Assembly: GCA_945873095.1 (NCBI GenBank) | Contig: CAMCBU010000004.1 | Coordinates: 62,001 to 126,000 of the forward strand | Length of the DNA stretch: 64,000 nt | Direction of reading: 5' to 3' | DNA from: Klebsiella pneumoniae | Lineage (GTDB): Bacteria > Pseudomonadota > Gammaproteobacteria > Steroidobacterales > Steroidobacteraceae | Shown: piece after piece, positions 8,310 to 17,335 of the stretch | Layout of the letters: the number at the start of each line of letters is the position of its first letter | How positions within the stretch are numbered: the stretch's first letter is position 1 | The notes under the pieces: generated by a model | The model's database searches: none | What the model was told of the DNA's origin: nothing | Seen by the model: the letters and a program-made list of their open reading frames with translations, nothing else | Made by a program: the position numbers and the translations under genes

Positions 8310-9013
8310 GTTGTGACGGCCTGTGGCGACATCGTCGCCGCCTCGATCCAGTGCAACTTGTCTTCAAGAATCCACCAAGGAAAGTAAGCCCGCGGATGCT
8401 GAGCGGGAAACAACCGCCCGGTCCCGTGATCCCGCCACTCGCCGCCCAAGCCCAAGCGCTGTAGATCGCCTGCATGCATTCTTCGTTGCAACGTGAGCGG
8501 CGCCAACGCCGCGAATTCGTGGCGCGACACATCACCGGTATAGCAATCGTGGAAGCTCGCCCAATGATGCCGCTCCAGCAGGCGAGGTAACGCCGTCAAG
8601 ATCGTCGCATGATCCTCGCGCTCGACCGCCAGCTGCCCCAACACATTGCAGAACAAAACCGCTGCATCAGGCCATGCCGCCAAACGCGGTGCAAGCTCGG
8701 TGACGAGATCACCGCGTAGCCAGGTGAGTTCTCTGCAGCGAGGGTGATTCAGAGCGAAGAGCCAACGCGCCAGCGGATCCAAATCGAGGGCGCAGATTTC
8801 GCGAAAGCCCGCCAGCCAAGCGCTCGGCAGCGTCCAACCCGCGCTCGGCCCGACCAGAATCAGTCGCTCACCGGGCGGTGACCACTCGGTCAGCCACGAC
8901 TCGATCGCAAGACGAAACGGACGATAGCGCCGCGCCGCGCGCCATGCCCGCCAATGCCAAGCCAACCCACCGCTCGGTCGCCACAATCGGAAATCGGGCC
9001 TCATAACCACCAT
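8300..9013 (-). CDS. SAM-dependent-methyltransferase-like protein, function unknown
   Basis: This protein of 237 aa (or 234 from the in-frame ATG at 9004) shows a Rossmann-like pattern: a glycine-containing strand-loop LILVGPSAGWTLP, then an acidic second strand ICALDLDPLARWLFALNHP and VLFCNVLGQL. That layout suggests a class-I methyltransferase fold, though the first glycine motif is not a classic GxGxG. The C-terminal half contains SFHDCYTGDVSRHEF and a Trp-rich tail. No substrate can be proposed. Both ends overlap neighbours: the 5' end overlaps the opposite lipoprotein frame by 2 bp and the 3' end overlaps the FemAB-like gene by 10 bp. Confidence 0.55.
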   Translation of the reverse strand: MVVMRPDFRLWRPSGGLAWHWRAWRAARRYRPFRLAIESWLTEWSPPGERLILVGPSAGWTLPSAWLAGFREICALDLDPLARWLFALNHPRCRELTWLRGDLVTELAPRLAAWPDAAVLFCNVLGQLAVEREDHATILTALPRLLERHHWASFHDCYTGDVSRHEFAALAPLTLQRRMHAGDLQRLGLGGEWRDHGTGRLFPAQHPRAYFPWWILEDKLHWIEAATMSPQAVTTQR

Positions 9014-9563
9014 GCTAGTATCGCTCGCCGTGAATACTTCGGCACAACGCTACGCGCGAGCAGCCCTGCTGGCCTGCCTGATCGGCCTGCCGGCTTGTTC
9101 TGTTCTGTCAGGTTCGAGCAAACCCGGTGATCGGCTCGAAACGCCGGCCGAGCCAGCGCCGCCCGCTGCAGTTCTCGAGCCGACCGAGGCGCCACCCAAA
9201 GATGCCGCTCCGGCGCAGACCGGCAGCGCAGTATCGGCATCAGCATCAGCATCGGCTACGGCACCGCCAGCGCCGGCGTTCACGCCCGTAGCGCGCGTGC
9301 AGCGTATCGCGCCGTTCCGACACGTCTCTGAATTCATGTCGGCCGCCGAGTGGCAGCGCCTCAAGGCCGATACGGTCGGACTGAAAATCTGCGCTCCGAC
9401 ACCGGCGGACGGAAAAACCGTGGAATTGGCCGACCCTTCCCCGCTCTCGATGCTCAACGAGGCGGCCATCGCGTGGGGAAAAGCGAGCAGCTGGGAAGTC
9501 GTCAACGCCGAGGGCGCGACCTTTCCGATTTGCACTTTCGTGGTCGCGCGCTTCGGGCGCTGA
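9012..9563 (+). CDS. Predicted Ala/Pro-rich lipoprotein
   Basis: The ORF-track start ATG 9012 gives 183 aa, and an in-frame GTG at 9030 would give 177 aa and a more normal signal sequence. The signal ends in LIGLPACSVL, a lipobox with Cys about 29 residues in. A low-complexity linker follows (PAEPAPPAAVLEPTEAPP, then a Ser-Ala run encoded by repeated atcagc units), and then a compact domain, RIAPFRHVSEFMSAAEWQRLK, to the end, GATFPICTFVVARFGR. This linker-plus-domain layout fits an envelope-anchored protein. No family is recognised. Confidence 0.7.
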   Translation: MLVSLAVNTSAQRYARAALLACLIGLPACSVLSGSSKPGDRLETPAEPAPPAAVLEPTEAPPKDAAPAQTGSAVSASASASATAPPAPAFTPVARVQRIAPFRHVSEFMSAAEWQRLKADTVGLKICAPTPADGKTVELADPSPLSMLNEAAIAWGKASSWEVVNAEGATFPICTFVVARFGR

Positions 9564-9569
9564 AACGGC

Positions 9570-10100
9570 TCAAAGAATTTCGAACTCGCGCGGCATGCGG
9601 TAGGTCTGCCGGTACTGCGCGATCGTTTTGTCGGCCCTCGCCGATTCTGCCGCCGTCAAAACGCGGCGCATCAAGTTGATGTTGACGGCCAAGTTTTCAC
9701 GAAAGTCGGTCTCCCACTTCGCGGCTGTCAATCGCGCGATAGACAACCAGACGTAAGACTTGTAGGCGTTGGGCTCCACGCCCTTCCCGTAGGCATAACG
9801 AATGCCGATTTCGGCGCGCCCGCGGGAAAAGCCGCGCAGCGCTGCCGTCAAATACCAACGACTCGCTTGGACCTGATCTTCTTTGATACAGAGACCGCGC
9901 GAATAGGTTTCGGCGATACCGAAGGCCGACGAGGAGTCCCCATCGGGCTCATTGTCCAACCAGGCTTCACGGGCCTCGCAGAATTCGCCCCGCTGAAAAT
10001 GATCGAAGCCGTCGAGAAACTGCGCCTGCGCCGTCTGCGGCAACCATAGCCACAGCCACAATGCGAAACCCATGGGCTTGATGATGGCGCGCGACATCAT
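9570..10100 (-). CDS. Sel1-like repeat protein, exported
   Basis: This 176 aa protein has a signal peptide (GFALWLWLWLPQTAQAQF) and then helical Sel1/TPR-like repeats. These include FDHFQRGEFCEAREAW, AFGIAETYSRGLCIKEDQ and GRAEIGIRYAYGKGVEPNA, with the characteristic A-x-x-x-L/Y...G.GV spacing of Sel1 repeats. Such repeats mediate protein-protein contacts, often in the periplasm. The gene begins within 4 nt of the motB stop, so it is probably co-transcribed with motAB. Nothing in the sequence shows a role in motility. Confidence 0.75.
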   Translation of the reverse strand: MMSRAIIKPMGFALWLWLWLPQTAQAQFLDGFDHFQRGEFCEAREAWLDNEPDGDSSSAFGIAETYSRGLCIKEDQVQASRWYLTAALRGFSRGRAEIGIRYAYGKGVEPNAYKSYVWLSIARLTAAKWETDFRENLAVNINLMRRVLTAAESARADKTIAQYRQTYRMPREFEIL

Positions 10101-11122
10101 TCCTTACGGGTCGGGATCTGGCTCGGATCACGATATAGCACCGTGATACTGATCCGCCGATTCTTGGGATCGTACGGATCAGCGGCATTCACCGGCTGCG
10201 AGTCGGCCACACCCTCGATCCGGGCGAACCGCGAATCGTCCACCCCCATATTGTTCAGCAGCTGTCTTGTCGCATCGGCCCGGTTGGCCGAGAGGCTCCA
10301 GTTGTTATTGCCCGAACCTTTGAATTGATGGCTATCGGTATGCCCGCGCACGGCGACCTCATTGGCGACGCCCTTCAGGCTCTCGCCCACCTTCTGCATC
10401 AGCGCGCGCGCCTCGGGATCCATCGCGTTCGTACCCGAGGTGAACATCGAGAAACCGGCGTCATCGAGAATCTCGATTCGCAGACCCTCTTTTTCTTTGA
10501 CGAAGCTGACGAGCGTCATGAGGTCGGCCGTCTTCTCATCGCTCTGAATTTGCTGCTCAAGCTTTTTTTGCAGCGCTTCGAACTGCTTTTCATCCTGCTC
10601 GGCGGCGATCTTTTTGCGCTCCTCCTCGCTCAAACCTTCGGGCATCGCTTCGTCCGGATGCGTGCTCTCTTCTTCCTCACGACCCGGCGCCTGCAACTGC
10701 ATCAAGCCCGACTGGGTCATTTGCTGCGGCAATGCCTTGGGATCGATAACCGACATGCCACCAAAGAAACCGGTCGAGCCGCCAGACTTGTCCGCCATCG
10801 TCACGACCGAGGTCGGCTTGAAGTAGTCGGCGATGCTCTTGCGCTGATCGGCATCGGTCGCGCCCAAAATCCACATCAACAAGAAGAAGGCCATCATGGC
10901 CGTCATCATGTCGGCGAGCGCGATCTTCCAAGCACCACCGTGACCGCCAGCATGGCCGTCGGCCATGACCTTTTTGATGATGATGGGCGGCAGTTGCGCT
11001 GCCGCCTCGGCCGCGGTTTGTTCCGCAGCCGGTGCGGACTCGGCAGCCGCTGCTTGCTGAGCGGCCTCGTCAGCGGGCGGCGCTACGGCAGCCGCCGGCG
11101 CGTTACTTGCCTCGGAGGCCAT
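10097..11122 (-). CDS. motB: Flagellar stator protein MotB
   Basis: This 341 aa protein has an unusually long Ala/Pro/Glu-rich cytoplasmic N-terminus (~50 aa), then HGGAWKIALADMMTAMMAFF with the proton-channel Asp (about D71) leading the single TM helix. A periplasmic linker is rich in charged residues (EEERKKIAAEQDEKQFEALQ). The C-terminal OmpA-like peptidoglycan-binding domain contains VRGHTDSHQF and NWSLSANRADATRQLL. MotB anchors the stator to the cell wall. The start overlaps the motA stop by 20 nt, so the two are translationally coupled. No other flagellar genes are in the window. Confidence 0.95.
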   Translation of the reverse strand: MASEASNAPAAAVAPPADEAAQQAAAAESAPAAEQTAAEAAAQLPPIIIKKVMADGHAGGHGGAWKIALADMMTAMMAFFLLMWILGATDADQRKSIADYFKPTSVVTMADKSGGSTGFFGGMSVIDPKALPQQMTQSGLMQLQAPGREEEESTHPDEAMPEGLSEEERKKIAAEQDEKQFEALQKKLEQQIQSDEKTADLMTLVSFVKEKEGLRIEILDDAGFSMFTSGTNAMDPEARALMQKVGESLKGVANEVAVRGHTDSHQFKGSGNNNWSLSANRADATRQLLNNMGVDDSRFARIEGVADSQPVNAADPYDPKNRRISITVLYRDPSQIPTRKE

Positions 11123-11966
11123 CGAATACCTCCGCGAATGACGGTTGCGAGTGGTGGCTGATGGCCGCTCGCGCGCTCTCGATGATCAACGGCACGGGAT
11201 AACCCTGCAGGTGACCGATCAACGCATGCTTGGCGACGTGATAAATCTCGCCGTCTTCGTCGATGATTTGTTTCAGACGAGTCGCCATCGGTTCGACGAT
11301 ACCGTATGCGAGGAACACGCCCAAGAACGTGCCGACGAGCGCCGCGCCGACGAGCGCGCCGAGTACCGGCGGCGGCTGATCGATGGCGGCCATGGTCTTC
11401 ACGACGCCAAGCACGCAGGCCACGATACCGAGCGCCGGCAAGGCACCCGAGAGCGCAGCCAACGCCTCGGCCGGCTTCATTTCGTTGTGGTGGTGGGTCT
11501 TGATCGCCAAGATGAGCACGTCTTCGACGGCTTCGGGCTTCGGCGGCTGGTTTGACGTGACGAGCAGGCGGATCGTGTCTGCGATCATGTTGATCAGCGA
11601 GTGGTCTTTCAGCAGCTTCGGATACTCACCGAAGATCGAACTCGCCTCCGGGTTCTCGATGTGAGATTCGAGCGCAACCGCTCCCTCCGCCTTGAAGACC
11701 TTGAAGAGCTTCACGACCAGGAAGATCGTGTCCATGTATTCCTGCTTGTGGTACTTCGGGCCACCGAACACTTTGCCGACGCCCGCGCCAACACCCTTGA
11801 GCACGTCGATGCTGTTCGAGATCACCATCGCGCCGACACCGGCACCGCCGATGATCAGCATTTCAAACGGCAGCGCCTTGAGAATCGGTGCCATCTTGCC
11901 ACCGGCCAAGATGTAGCCACCGAACACACAGCCGAATAACACCACCAGACCGATGATCGCGAACAC
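11103..11966 (-). CDS. motA: Flagellar stator protein MotA
   Basis: This 287 aa protein has the usual MotA length and topology. TM1/TM2 are at MFAIIGLVVLFGCVFGGYIL and FEMLIIGGAGVGAMVISNS, followed by a large cytoplasmic loop. TM3/TM4 carry the conserved prolines and glycines, PALGIVACVLGVVKTM and ALVGTFLGVFLAYGIVEP. With MotB it forms the ion-conducting stator of the flagellar motor. It is the first gene of the motA-motB(-Sel1) run on the minus strand. Its upstream region (11,967-12,099) is shared with the divergent arsR-glgP operon. Confidence 0.95.
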   Translation of the reverse strand: MFAIIGLVVLFGCVFGGYILAGGKMAPILKALPFEMLIIGGAGVGAMVISNSIDVLKGVGAGVGKVFGGPKYHKQEYMDTIFLVVKLFKVFKAEGAVALESHIENPEASSIFGEYPKLLKDHSLINMIADTIRLLVTSNQPPKPEAVEDVLILAIKTHHHNEMKPAEALAALSGALPALGIVACVLGVVKTMAAIDQPPPVLGALVGAALVGTFLGVFLAYGIVEPMATRLKQIIDEDGEIYHVAKHALIGHLQGYPVPLIIESARAAISHHSQPSFAEVFDGLRGK

Positions 11967-12079
11967 AGGGAATCTCCAAAACGGAACAAACAGATGCTAG
12001 CAAACGCCGCACTCTCTCGTGCTTAAGTCGTCGCCACAATCCATATTTGAAGTCCGTAAACCCCTCGCGTATCCGTTTT

Positions 12080-12102
12080 ATTTCTATAATATTGGAAATA
12101 TG
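12080..12102 (+). promoter_or_regulatory. -10-like TATAAT inside a dyad, upstream of the ArsR gene
   Basis: A consensus -10 hexamer TATAAT lies at 12,085-12,090, only 9 nt before the ATG at 12,100. It is bracketed by the inverted repeat ATTTC (12,080-12,084) and GAAAT (12,095-12,099). A dyad over the promoter is where an ArsR-type dimer would act, so autoregulation is plausible. If the TATAAT is used, the transcript would start about 3 nt before the ATG and be effectively leaderless. I see no good -35 at 16-18 bp spacing, which keeps confidence low. Confidence 0.4.
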
Positions 12103-12390
12103 GAACTGAACCAGGCAGCAGAGTCCTTCAACGCGCTCTCCCAACCGAGCCGGCTGGCCATCGTCAGCCTGCTCGGGCAGGTGGGCAACGCCGGGGCGCG
12201 GCCCTCGGATATGGCCGTCTTACTTCGGCTGCCTGCGAATACCCTGTCTTTTCACCTCCGGCAGCTGCGCCACGCGGGCTTGGTGACGGAAGAACGCAGC
12301 GGTCGCGACCGCATTTACCGGGCGAACCTCAGCGCGCTGCAACAACTCATCCTCTATTTGGGTGAGGCCTCGAGCCGGTCATCGACATGA
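12100..12390 (+). CDS. ArsR-family winged-helix transcriptional regulator
   Basis: The start is placed at ATG 12,100, giving 96 aa (MELNQAAESFNALSQPSRLA). The ORF-track start 27 codons earlier would run through the promoter. The fold is standard ArsR: FNALSQPSRLAIVSLL, a recognition helix in the PANTLSFHLRQLRHAGLV stretch, and a wing RSGRDRIYRANL. No metal-binding CxC in the recognition helix is seen (the position reads LRLPANT), so it is probably not a classical metal sensor of the ArsR/SmtB type. Its stop overlaps the glgP start (ATGA), so the regulator and glycogen phosphorylase are translated together. It may respond to a sugar or redox signal; this is inference. Confidence 0.85.
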   Translation: MELNQAAESFNALSQPSRLAIVSLLGQVGNAGARPSDMAVLLRLPANTLSFHLRQLRHAGLVTEERSGRDRIYRANLSALQQLILYLGEASSRSST

Positions 12391-14807
12391 CACCGCTCGC
12401 CCGCGCCATCGACGAGCGTCTCATCGGCGAATTCGGCGTCACGCCGGCCGATGCCAACGACACCCAGTGGCTCGCAGCCATCGCCCGTTTGTTGCGCGAG
12501 GACCTGTCGGCCCGCGCCCTGCGCAGCCAGCTACAGGACCGCGCCAACAAGGCTCGTCGCGTGCATTACCTCTCGATGGAATTTTTGATCGGACGTTCGC
12601 TCACCAATGCGGCCGACGCGTTGGGATTCGACGCGCCGCTGCGTGAGGCACTCGCCGCACGCGGTCGTCATCTCGAGCAATTGCAGGAGATCGAGTCGGA
12701 TGCGGGGCTCGGGAACGGCGGGCTCGGACGACTCGCGGCCTGCTTCCTCGACTCGATGGCCACGGTGGACATCCCCGCTTTCGGATATGGCATCCGTTAT
12801 CGATTCGGCATGTTCCAGCAACGCATCGAAGACGGCGCGCAAGCCGAAGCGCCGGACGAGTGGCTGAAGGATGGCTCGCCTTGGGAGCGCGCAAGAACGG
12901 ATCGGGACGTCGAGGTGGGCTTCGGTGGACGAACCGATCACGACGAGCACGGCCGAGCAATTTGGCGGCCGGAGCGCCGCATCATCGCCCGCGCGCACGA
13001 TATGTTCGTGCCTGGTCATACCACCCGTCGAGTGGGTGTGCTGCGTCTGTGGGAAGCCCAGGCCACACCCGCTCTCGACATGTCGCTCTTCAATGCGGGT
13101 CATTTCGACTCGGCCACCGCGATCAAAGGGCGAGACGAAATGCTCTCCTGGGTGCTCTACCCGAACGACAGCACGGACGCAGGTCGTGAACTGCGGCTGC
13201 GGCAGGAGTATTTCTTCGTCTGTGCATCCATCGCCGACATTCTGCAGCGCCATCTGGAAGAGCATCCGACCCTCTTGAATCTCGCCGATCACGTGGCGAT
13301 TCACCTGAACGACACGCACCCTGCGCTCGCGATAGCCGAGTTGATCCGCGCGCTCGTCGATCGGCATGCAATGGATTGGGCGATCGCCTGGCAGCTCACG
13401 CGCGAGATATTCTCGTACACGAATCACACCCTGATGCCTGAGGCACTCGAGACTTGGAGCGCCGAACTCATCCAGCGTGTACTACCCCGCCATGTCGAGA
13501 TCATCGAGCGGCTGAACGAAGCCTTGTTAGCCGAGGTGGCCGTACGCTTTCCGGACGATCCGGAGCGTCTCGCCCGAATGAGCATCGTCAAGGCTCAAGG
13601 CGATGCGCCGAGCGAGCGCCAGATTCGTATGGCGCATCTGGCAGTCATGGGTAGCCACACCGTCAATGGTGTCTCGGCGCTGCACTCGACACTGATGGTC
13701 GAGCATGTCTTCAAAGATTTCGCCGAGCTATGGCCTCAGCGCTTCACGAACGTCACCAACGGCGTCACTTTGCGACGCTGGCTATCGCAAGCCAATCCGG
13801 AACTCGCTCGACTGTTGGATCTGAAAATCGGGCGGCAGTGGCGCTTCGAGTCAGAGCGACTCGCACTGCTGAAGGCCCATTCACACGATGACAGCTTCAT
13901 CAGCGAGTTTCACGCCATCAAACGGGGCAACAAGCGTCGCTTGTGCGATCTCATCCAGCGCGCGACGGGCATCGAAACGGATGCAAACAGTCTCCTCGAC
14001 GTGCAAATCAAGCGCATCCACGAATACAAGCGACAGTTGCTCAACGTGCTGCATGTGGTATCGCGATATCACGCCATACTCGCCAATCCGAACGCCGACT
14101 GGGTCGCGCGCACCGTTGTCTTTGCCGGCAAGGCGGCCTCGTCGTATCGGACCGCCAAGCAGATCATTCGCTTGATCAACGACGTCGCTGCCGTCGTCAA
14201 TCACGATTCGACGCTCGCCGGACGATTGAAAGTCATTTTTCTGCCTAACTACAGCGTCTCGCTGGCCGAGATCATCATCCCGGGCGCGGACCTCTCGGAA
14301 CAAATATCGACTGCAGGTACCGAAGCGTCCGGCACCGGCAACATGAAGTTCGCACTCAACGGCGCGCTGACGATCGGCACGCAAGATGGCGCCACCATCG
14401 AAATGCGCGAGCGGATCGGCGCAGACAACATGTTCACATTCGGTTTGAGCAGCGACGAGATCGTGACGCTCAAAGCAAACGGCTATCGACCCGAGGACAT
14501 CATCGGCGCCGACCCCGACTTGGCCGCTGTACTCGATTCGATCGCAAGCGGTCGGTTCTCGCCAACTGAACCGGAGCGGTATCGCGAACTCATCGACGAT
14601 TTACGCGGCGGTGGCGATCGATACTGCCTGATCGCAGATTTCGCGAGCTATCGTCGAGCACAGCACCAAGCCGATGAACTGTTCCGACAGCCCTCTCGTT
14701 GGACCTCGGCGGCGATCGAGAATGTTGCCGGCATGGGCTACTTCTCATCCGATCGTGCCATCCTCGAGTACGCCCAGAATATCTGGCGTATCGCCCCGCA
14801 GCGATAA
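12387..14807 (+). CDS. glgP: Glycogen/starch/alpha-glucan phosphorylase
   Basis: This 806 aa protein has the normal length of the family. It releases glucose-1-phosphate from alpha-1,4-glucans with pyridoxal phosphate. Visible motifs are VHYLSMEFLIGRSLTNA near the N-terminus, AGLGNGGLGRLAACFLDS, the substrate/phosphate region QIKRIHEYKRQLLN, and the PLP-lysine motif GTEASGTGNMKFALNG with K at about residue 654. It is translationally coupled to the ArsR gene upstream and followed after 13 nt by glgB, forming a glycogen-metabolism operon. No glgA, glgC or glgX lies in the window. Confidence 0.96.
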   Translation: MTPLARAIDERLIGEFGVTPADANDTQWLAAIARLLREDLSARALRSQLQDRANKARRVHYLSMEFLIGRSLTNAADALGFDAPLREALAARGRHLEQLQEIESDAGLGNGGLGRLAACFLDSMATVDIPAFGYGIRYRFGMFQQRIEDGAQAEAPDEWLKDGSPWERARTDRDVEVGFGGRTDHDEHGRAIWRPERRIIARAHDMFVPGHTTRRVGVLRLWEAQATPALDMSLFNAGHFDSATAIKGRDEMLSWVLYPNDSTDAGRELRLRQEYFFVCASIADILQRHLEEHPTLLNLADHVAIHLNDTHPALAIAELIRALVDRHAMDWAIAWQLTREIFSYTNHTLMPEALETWSAELIQRVLPRHVEIIERLNEALLAEVAVRFPDDPERLARMSIVKAQGDAPSERQIRMAHLAVMGSHTVNGVSALHSTLMVEHVFKDFAELWPQRFTNVTNGVTLRRWLSQANPELARLLDLKIGRQWRFESERLALLKAHSHDDSFISEFHAIKRGNKRRLCDLIQRATGIETDANSLLDVQIKRIHEYKRQLLNVLHVVSRYHAILANPNADWVARTVVFAGKAASSYRTAKQIIRLINDVAAVVNHDSTLAGRLKVIFLPNYSVSLAEIIIPGADLSEQISTAGTEASGTGNMKFALNGALTIGTQDGATIEMRERIGADNMFTFGLSSDEIVTLKANGYRPEDIIGADPDLAAVLDSIASGRFSPTEPERYRELIDDLRGGGDRYCLIADFASYRRAQHQADELFRQPSRWTSAAIENVAGMGYFSSDRAILEYAQNIWRIAPQR

Positions 14808-14820
14808 GCCGGCTAGCCCG

Positions 14821-16995
14821 ATGCGCCGCGACAGCGTTCCCTCCGTTGCCGATCGCGGCCCCCACCGAAATCAGGACGGTTGCACGCTCATCCGAGTCTT
14901 CCAGCCCGATGCCCGAGCGCTCGAGCTGCTCGATTCGCACGCCAACCATTCTTTGGGGCTTTTCTCGCAACTACATCCCGATGGCTCCTTCCAACTCTCA
15001 GTCGAGGGAGTACTCACGGACTATCGACTGCGAGCCACTTGGAGTGATGGCAGTACGTGGGTATTCGACGATCCTTACCGACACGCGCCCACCATATCCG
15101 AGACAGATCTTTGGCTGTTCGCAGAAGGCACGCTACTGCGCCCGCACGAGGTGCTCGGCGCACAACGGATCCAAAGCCAGGGCGTCGATGGCACTCGATT
15201 TGCCGTGTGGGCACCGAATGCGAGCGGCGTGAGTGTCGTCGGCGACTTCAACTTCTGGGACGAACGACGCCACCCCATGCGACTTCGCGGAAAAAGCGGT
15301 GTTTGGGAGTTGTTCATACCGGGCGTTTTGGACGGCGCGCTCTATAAATTTGCATTGAAAGATCGTCGTGGTCGACGAGTCGGTCAGAAAAGCGATCCGT
15401 TTGCCCGGCGTGTCGAACTGCGTCCGTCCAATGCCAGCATCGTAAGTGCCGCGCTTGCGCCCATCGAGTGCGATTCAACCTCGCTGCGACGCAACCGATT
15501 CGATGCACCGATCAGTATCTATGAAGTACATGCGAGCTCTTGGCGCTACTCGCGCCAGAGCGGACGTCGCTTCGCCGACTGGAACGAGCTGCGCGAAACG
15601 CTGATCCCCTATGTGGCCGAGTTGGGCTTCAGCCACATCGAACTGCTGCCCATTACGGAATATCCACTCGATGAGTCTTGGGGTTATCAACCCACCGGGC
15701 TTTACGCGGCGACATCGCGACATGGCGACGCCGAAGATTTTCGTCACTTCGTCGCCGCCTGCCATGCGGCGGGCCTCGGCGTGATCGTCGACTGGGTACC
15801 GGCCCATTTTCCGTCCGATGCGCACGGACTCGCCCGATTCGACGGTAGCGCGCTGTTCGAATATGCAGACCCGCGCGAGGGCAAGCACCCTGATTGGAAT
15901 ACGCTGATTTACGATTTCAAAAAACCGCAGGTGCGTAATTTTTTGCTCGGTAGCGCCCTCTACTGGCTCGAGTCGTTCGATGTCGATGCGCTACGCGTCG
16001 ATGCCGTGGCCTCCATGCTCTATCGAGACTACAGTCGTCGCCACGGTGAATGGCTGCCGAACGAACATGGCGGCAAAGAAAATCTCGAGGCTATCCAGTT
16101 CTTGCGGCAATTGAACGAACTCGTGGGGAAACATCGTCCCGGCGCCATCGTCATCGCCGAGGAGTCGACCGCCTTTCCGCAAGTGACCCACCCGACGTAT
16201 CTCGGCGGGCTTGGTTTCCACTACAAGTGGAACATGGGATGGATGAACGACACCTTGCGGTACATCAGTCGCGAACCGATCCACCGCAGACACCACCACA
16301 AAGAGCTGAACTTCAACATCTCCTACGCTTACAGCGAAAACTTCATCCTGCCGGTCTCGCATGATGAGGTCGTGCATGGCAAAGGCTCGCTACTCGGCCG
16401 AACCCCCGGTACGCGTCAGCAAAAGTTCGCCAATCTTCGGGCGTATCTCGGCTTCATGTTCGCCCACCCCGGCAAGAAGCTCCTGTTCATGGGCAGCGAG
16501 TTCGCCCAAGCACGAGAGTGGAACCATGCAGCCGAGCTCGACTGGAATCTGCTCGACGACGCGATGCACCGCGGTGTGCAACGCTTGGTGCGCGATTTGA
16601 ACCGCCTCCTGCGCGATCTACCGCCGCTCCACGAGCGCGATCATGACCGCGCCGGATTCGAATGGTTAGACGTCGACAACCACCAGCAATCGCTCATTGC
16701 CTTCTCGCGAGCAGGCGTCGGCCCCGAATCGGCCTTGGTCGTGATTTGCAATTTCACTCCGGCGGCGCGCGAGGGGTATCGAGTGGGTGTCCCGGTGGCC
16801 GGCGTCTATGAGGAACGCCTCAACACCGATTCCGAGCACTACGGCGGCAAGAATATCGGTACGCCGCTCGGACGGGCTCACTCGGAAAAGAAAGCGGCTC
16901 ATGGCAAGAGCCATTCGATCGTCGTGCGCGTGCCGCCGCTCGCGACGATCTTCCTGTCTAATCAATCGGTCGTTAGCGCGCCACCTGCCGAATGA
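14821..16995 (+). CDS. glgB: 1,4-alpha-glucan branching enzyme
   Basis: The start was moved to ATG 14,821 (724 aa), just after the glgP stop; the ORF-track start at 14,674 lies inside glgP. The N-terminus carries the branching-enzyme beta domain (LELLDSHANHSLGLFSQL) and a CBM48 module (GTRFAVWAPNASGVSVVGDF). The GH13 barrel has the nucleophile in DALRVDAVASMLY (D about 394), the acid/base in IVIAEESTAFP (E about 447) and VSHDEVVHGKGSL. It introduces alpha-1,6 branches into glycogen. The 3' end overlaps the convergent small regulator gene by 23 bp. Confidence 0.96.
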   Translation: MRRDSVPSVADRGPHRNQDGCTLIRVFQPDARALELLDSHANHSLGLFSQLHPDGSFQLSVEGVLTDYRLRATWSDGSTWVFDDPYRHAPTISETDLWLFAEGTLLRPHEVLGAQRIQSQGVDGTRFAVWAPNASGVSVVGDFNFWDERRHPMRLRGKSGVWELFIPGVLDGALYKFALKDRRGRRVGQKSDPFARRVELRPSNASIVSAALAPIECDSTSLRRNRFDAPISIYEVHASSWRYSRQSGRRFADWNELRETLIPYVAELGFSHIELLPITEYPLDESWGYQPTGLYAATSRHGDAEDFRHFVAACHAAGLGVIVDWVPAHFPSDAHGLARFDGSALFEYADPREGKHPDWNTLIYDFKKPQVRNFLLGSALYWLESFDVDALRVDAVASMLYRDYSRRHGEWLPNEHGGKENLEAIQFLRQLNELVGKHRPGAIVIAEESTAFPQVTHPTYLGGLGFHYKWNMGWMNDTLRYISREPIHRRHHHKELNFNISYAYSENFILPVSHDEVVHGKGSLLGRTPGTRQQKFANLRAYLGFMFAHPGKKLLFMGSEFAQAREWNHAAELDWNLLDDAMHRGVQRLVRDLNRLLRDLPPLHERDHDRAGFEWLDVDNHQQSLIAFSRAGVGPESALVVICNFTPAAREGYRVGVPVAGVYEERLNTDSEHYGGKNIGTPLGRAHSEKKAAHGKSHSIVVRVPPLATIFLSNQSVVSAPPAE

Positions 16996-17335
16996 CGGCG
17001 GCGTATTCTTCGAAATAACGCAACGCCCGCGCGGTCGGCACCACCAACTTCACACGAGAATCGGACTGCGTGCCCTGAAACTCGACCAGACCGGCATTTT
17101 TGAGTTGGTGGATACGCTTGCGCACCGTGTTGAAGTGACCGATTTCCTGTCGATCAAGCAATTTGTTGATCGGATAGGGATCGCCGCTCTTCCACGCCTG
17201 CGTGATATCCGCCAGCAACAGCTCGACGTTCGGAATCGAAAGCACATCGGTCGACGGCAAGTTTTGGAGCCCATCGACGAGCCAGCGGAATCTCAGATAG
17301 AGATCAAGGAGATTCGGATTTGGTGTTTCGCTCAT
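16973..17335 (-). CDS. Small winged-helix DNA-binding protein
   Basis: This 120 aa protein has a predicted winged-helix core: NKLLDRQEIGHFNTVRKRIHQLKNAGLVEF, followed by a wing QSDSRVKLVVPTARAL and a C-terminal helix YFEEYAAVIRQV. This resembles MarR/PadR-like regulators that read substrate-dependent replication or persistence signals, but no subfamily can be fixed. The start lies inside the 3' end of the upstream membrane-protein gene (32 bp overlap), so it is the last gene of the minus-strand run from malic enzyme. Its 3' end overlaps glgB. Confidence 0.65.
   Translation of the reverse strand: MSETPNPNLLDLYLRFRWLVDGLQNLPSTDVLSIPNVELLLADITQAWKSGDPYPINKLLDRQEIGHFNTVRKRIHQLKNAGLVEFQGTQSDSRVKLVVPTARALRYFEEYAAVIRQVAR

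Noticed and set aside
12531-13427. 298 aa minus-strand ORF inside glgP
   Set aside because: Antisense shadow of a strongly conserved enzyme gene.
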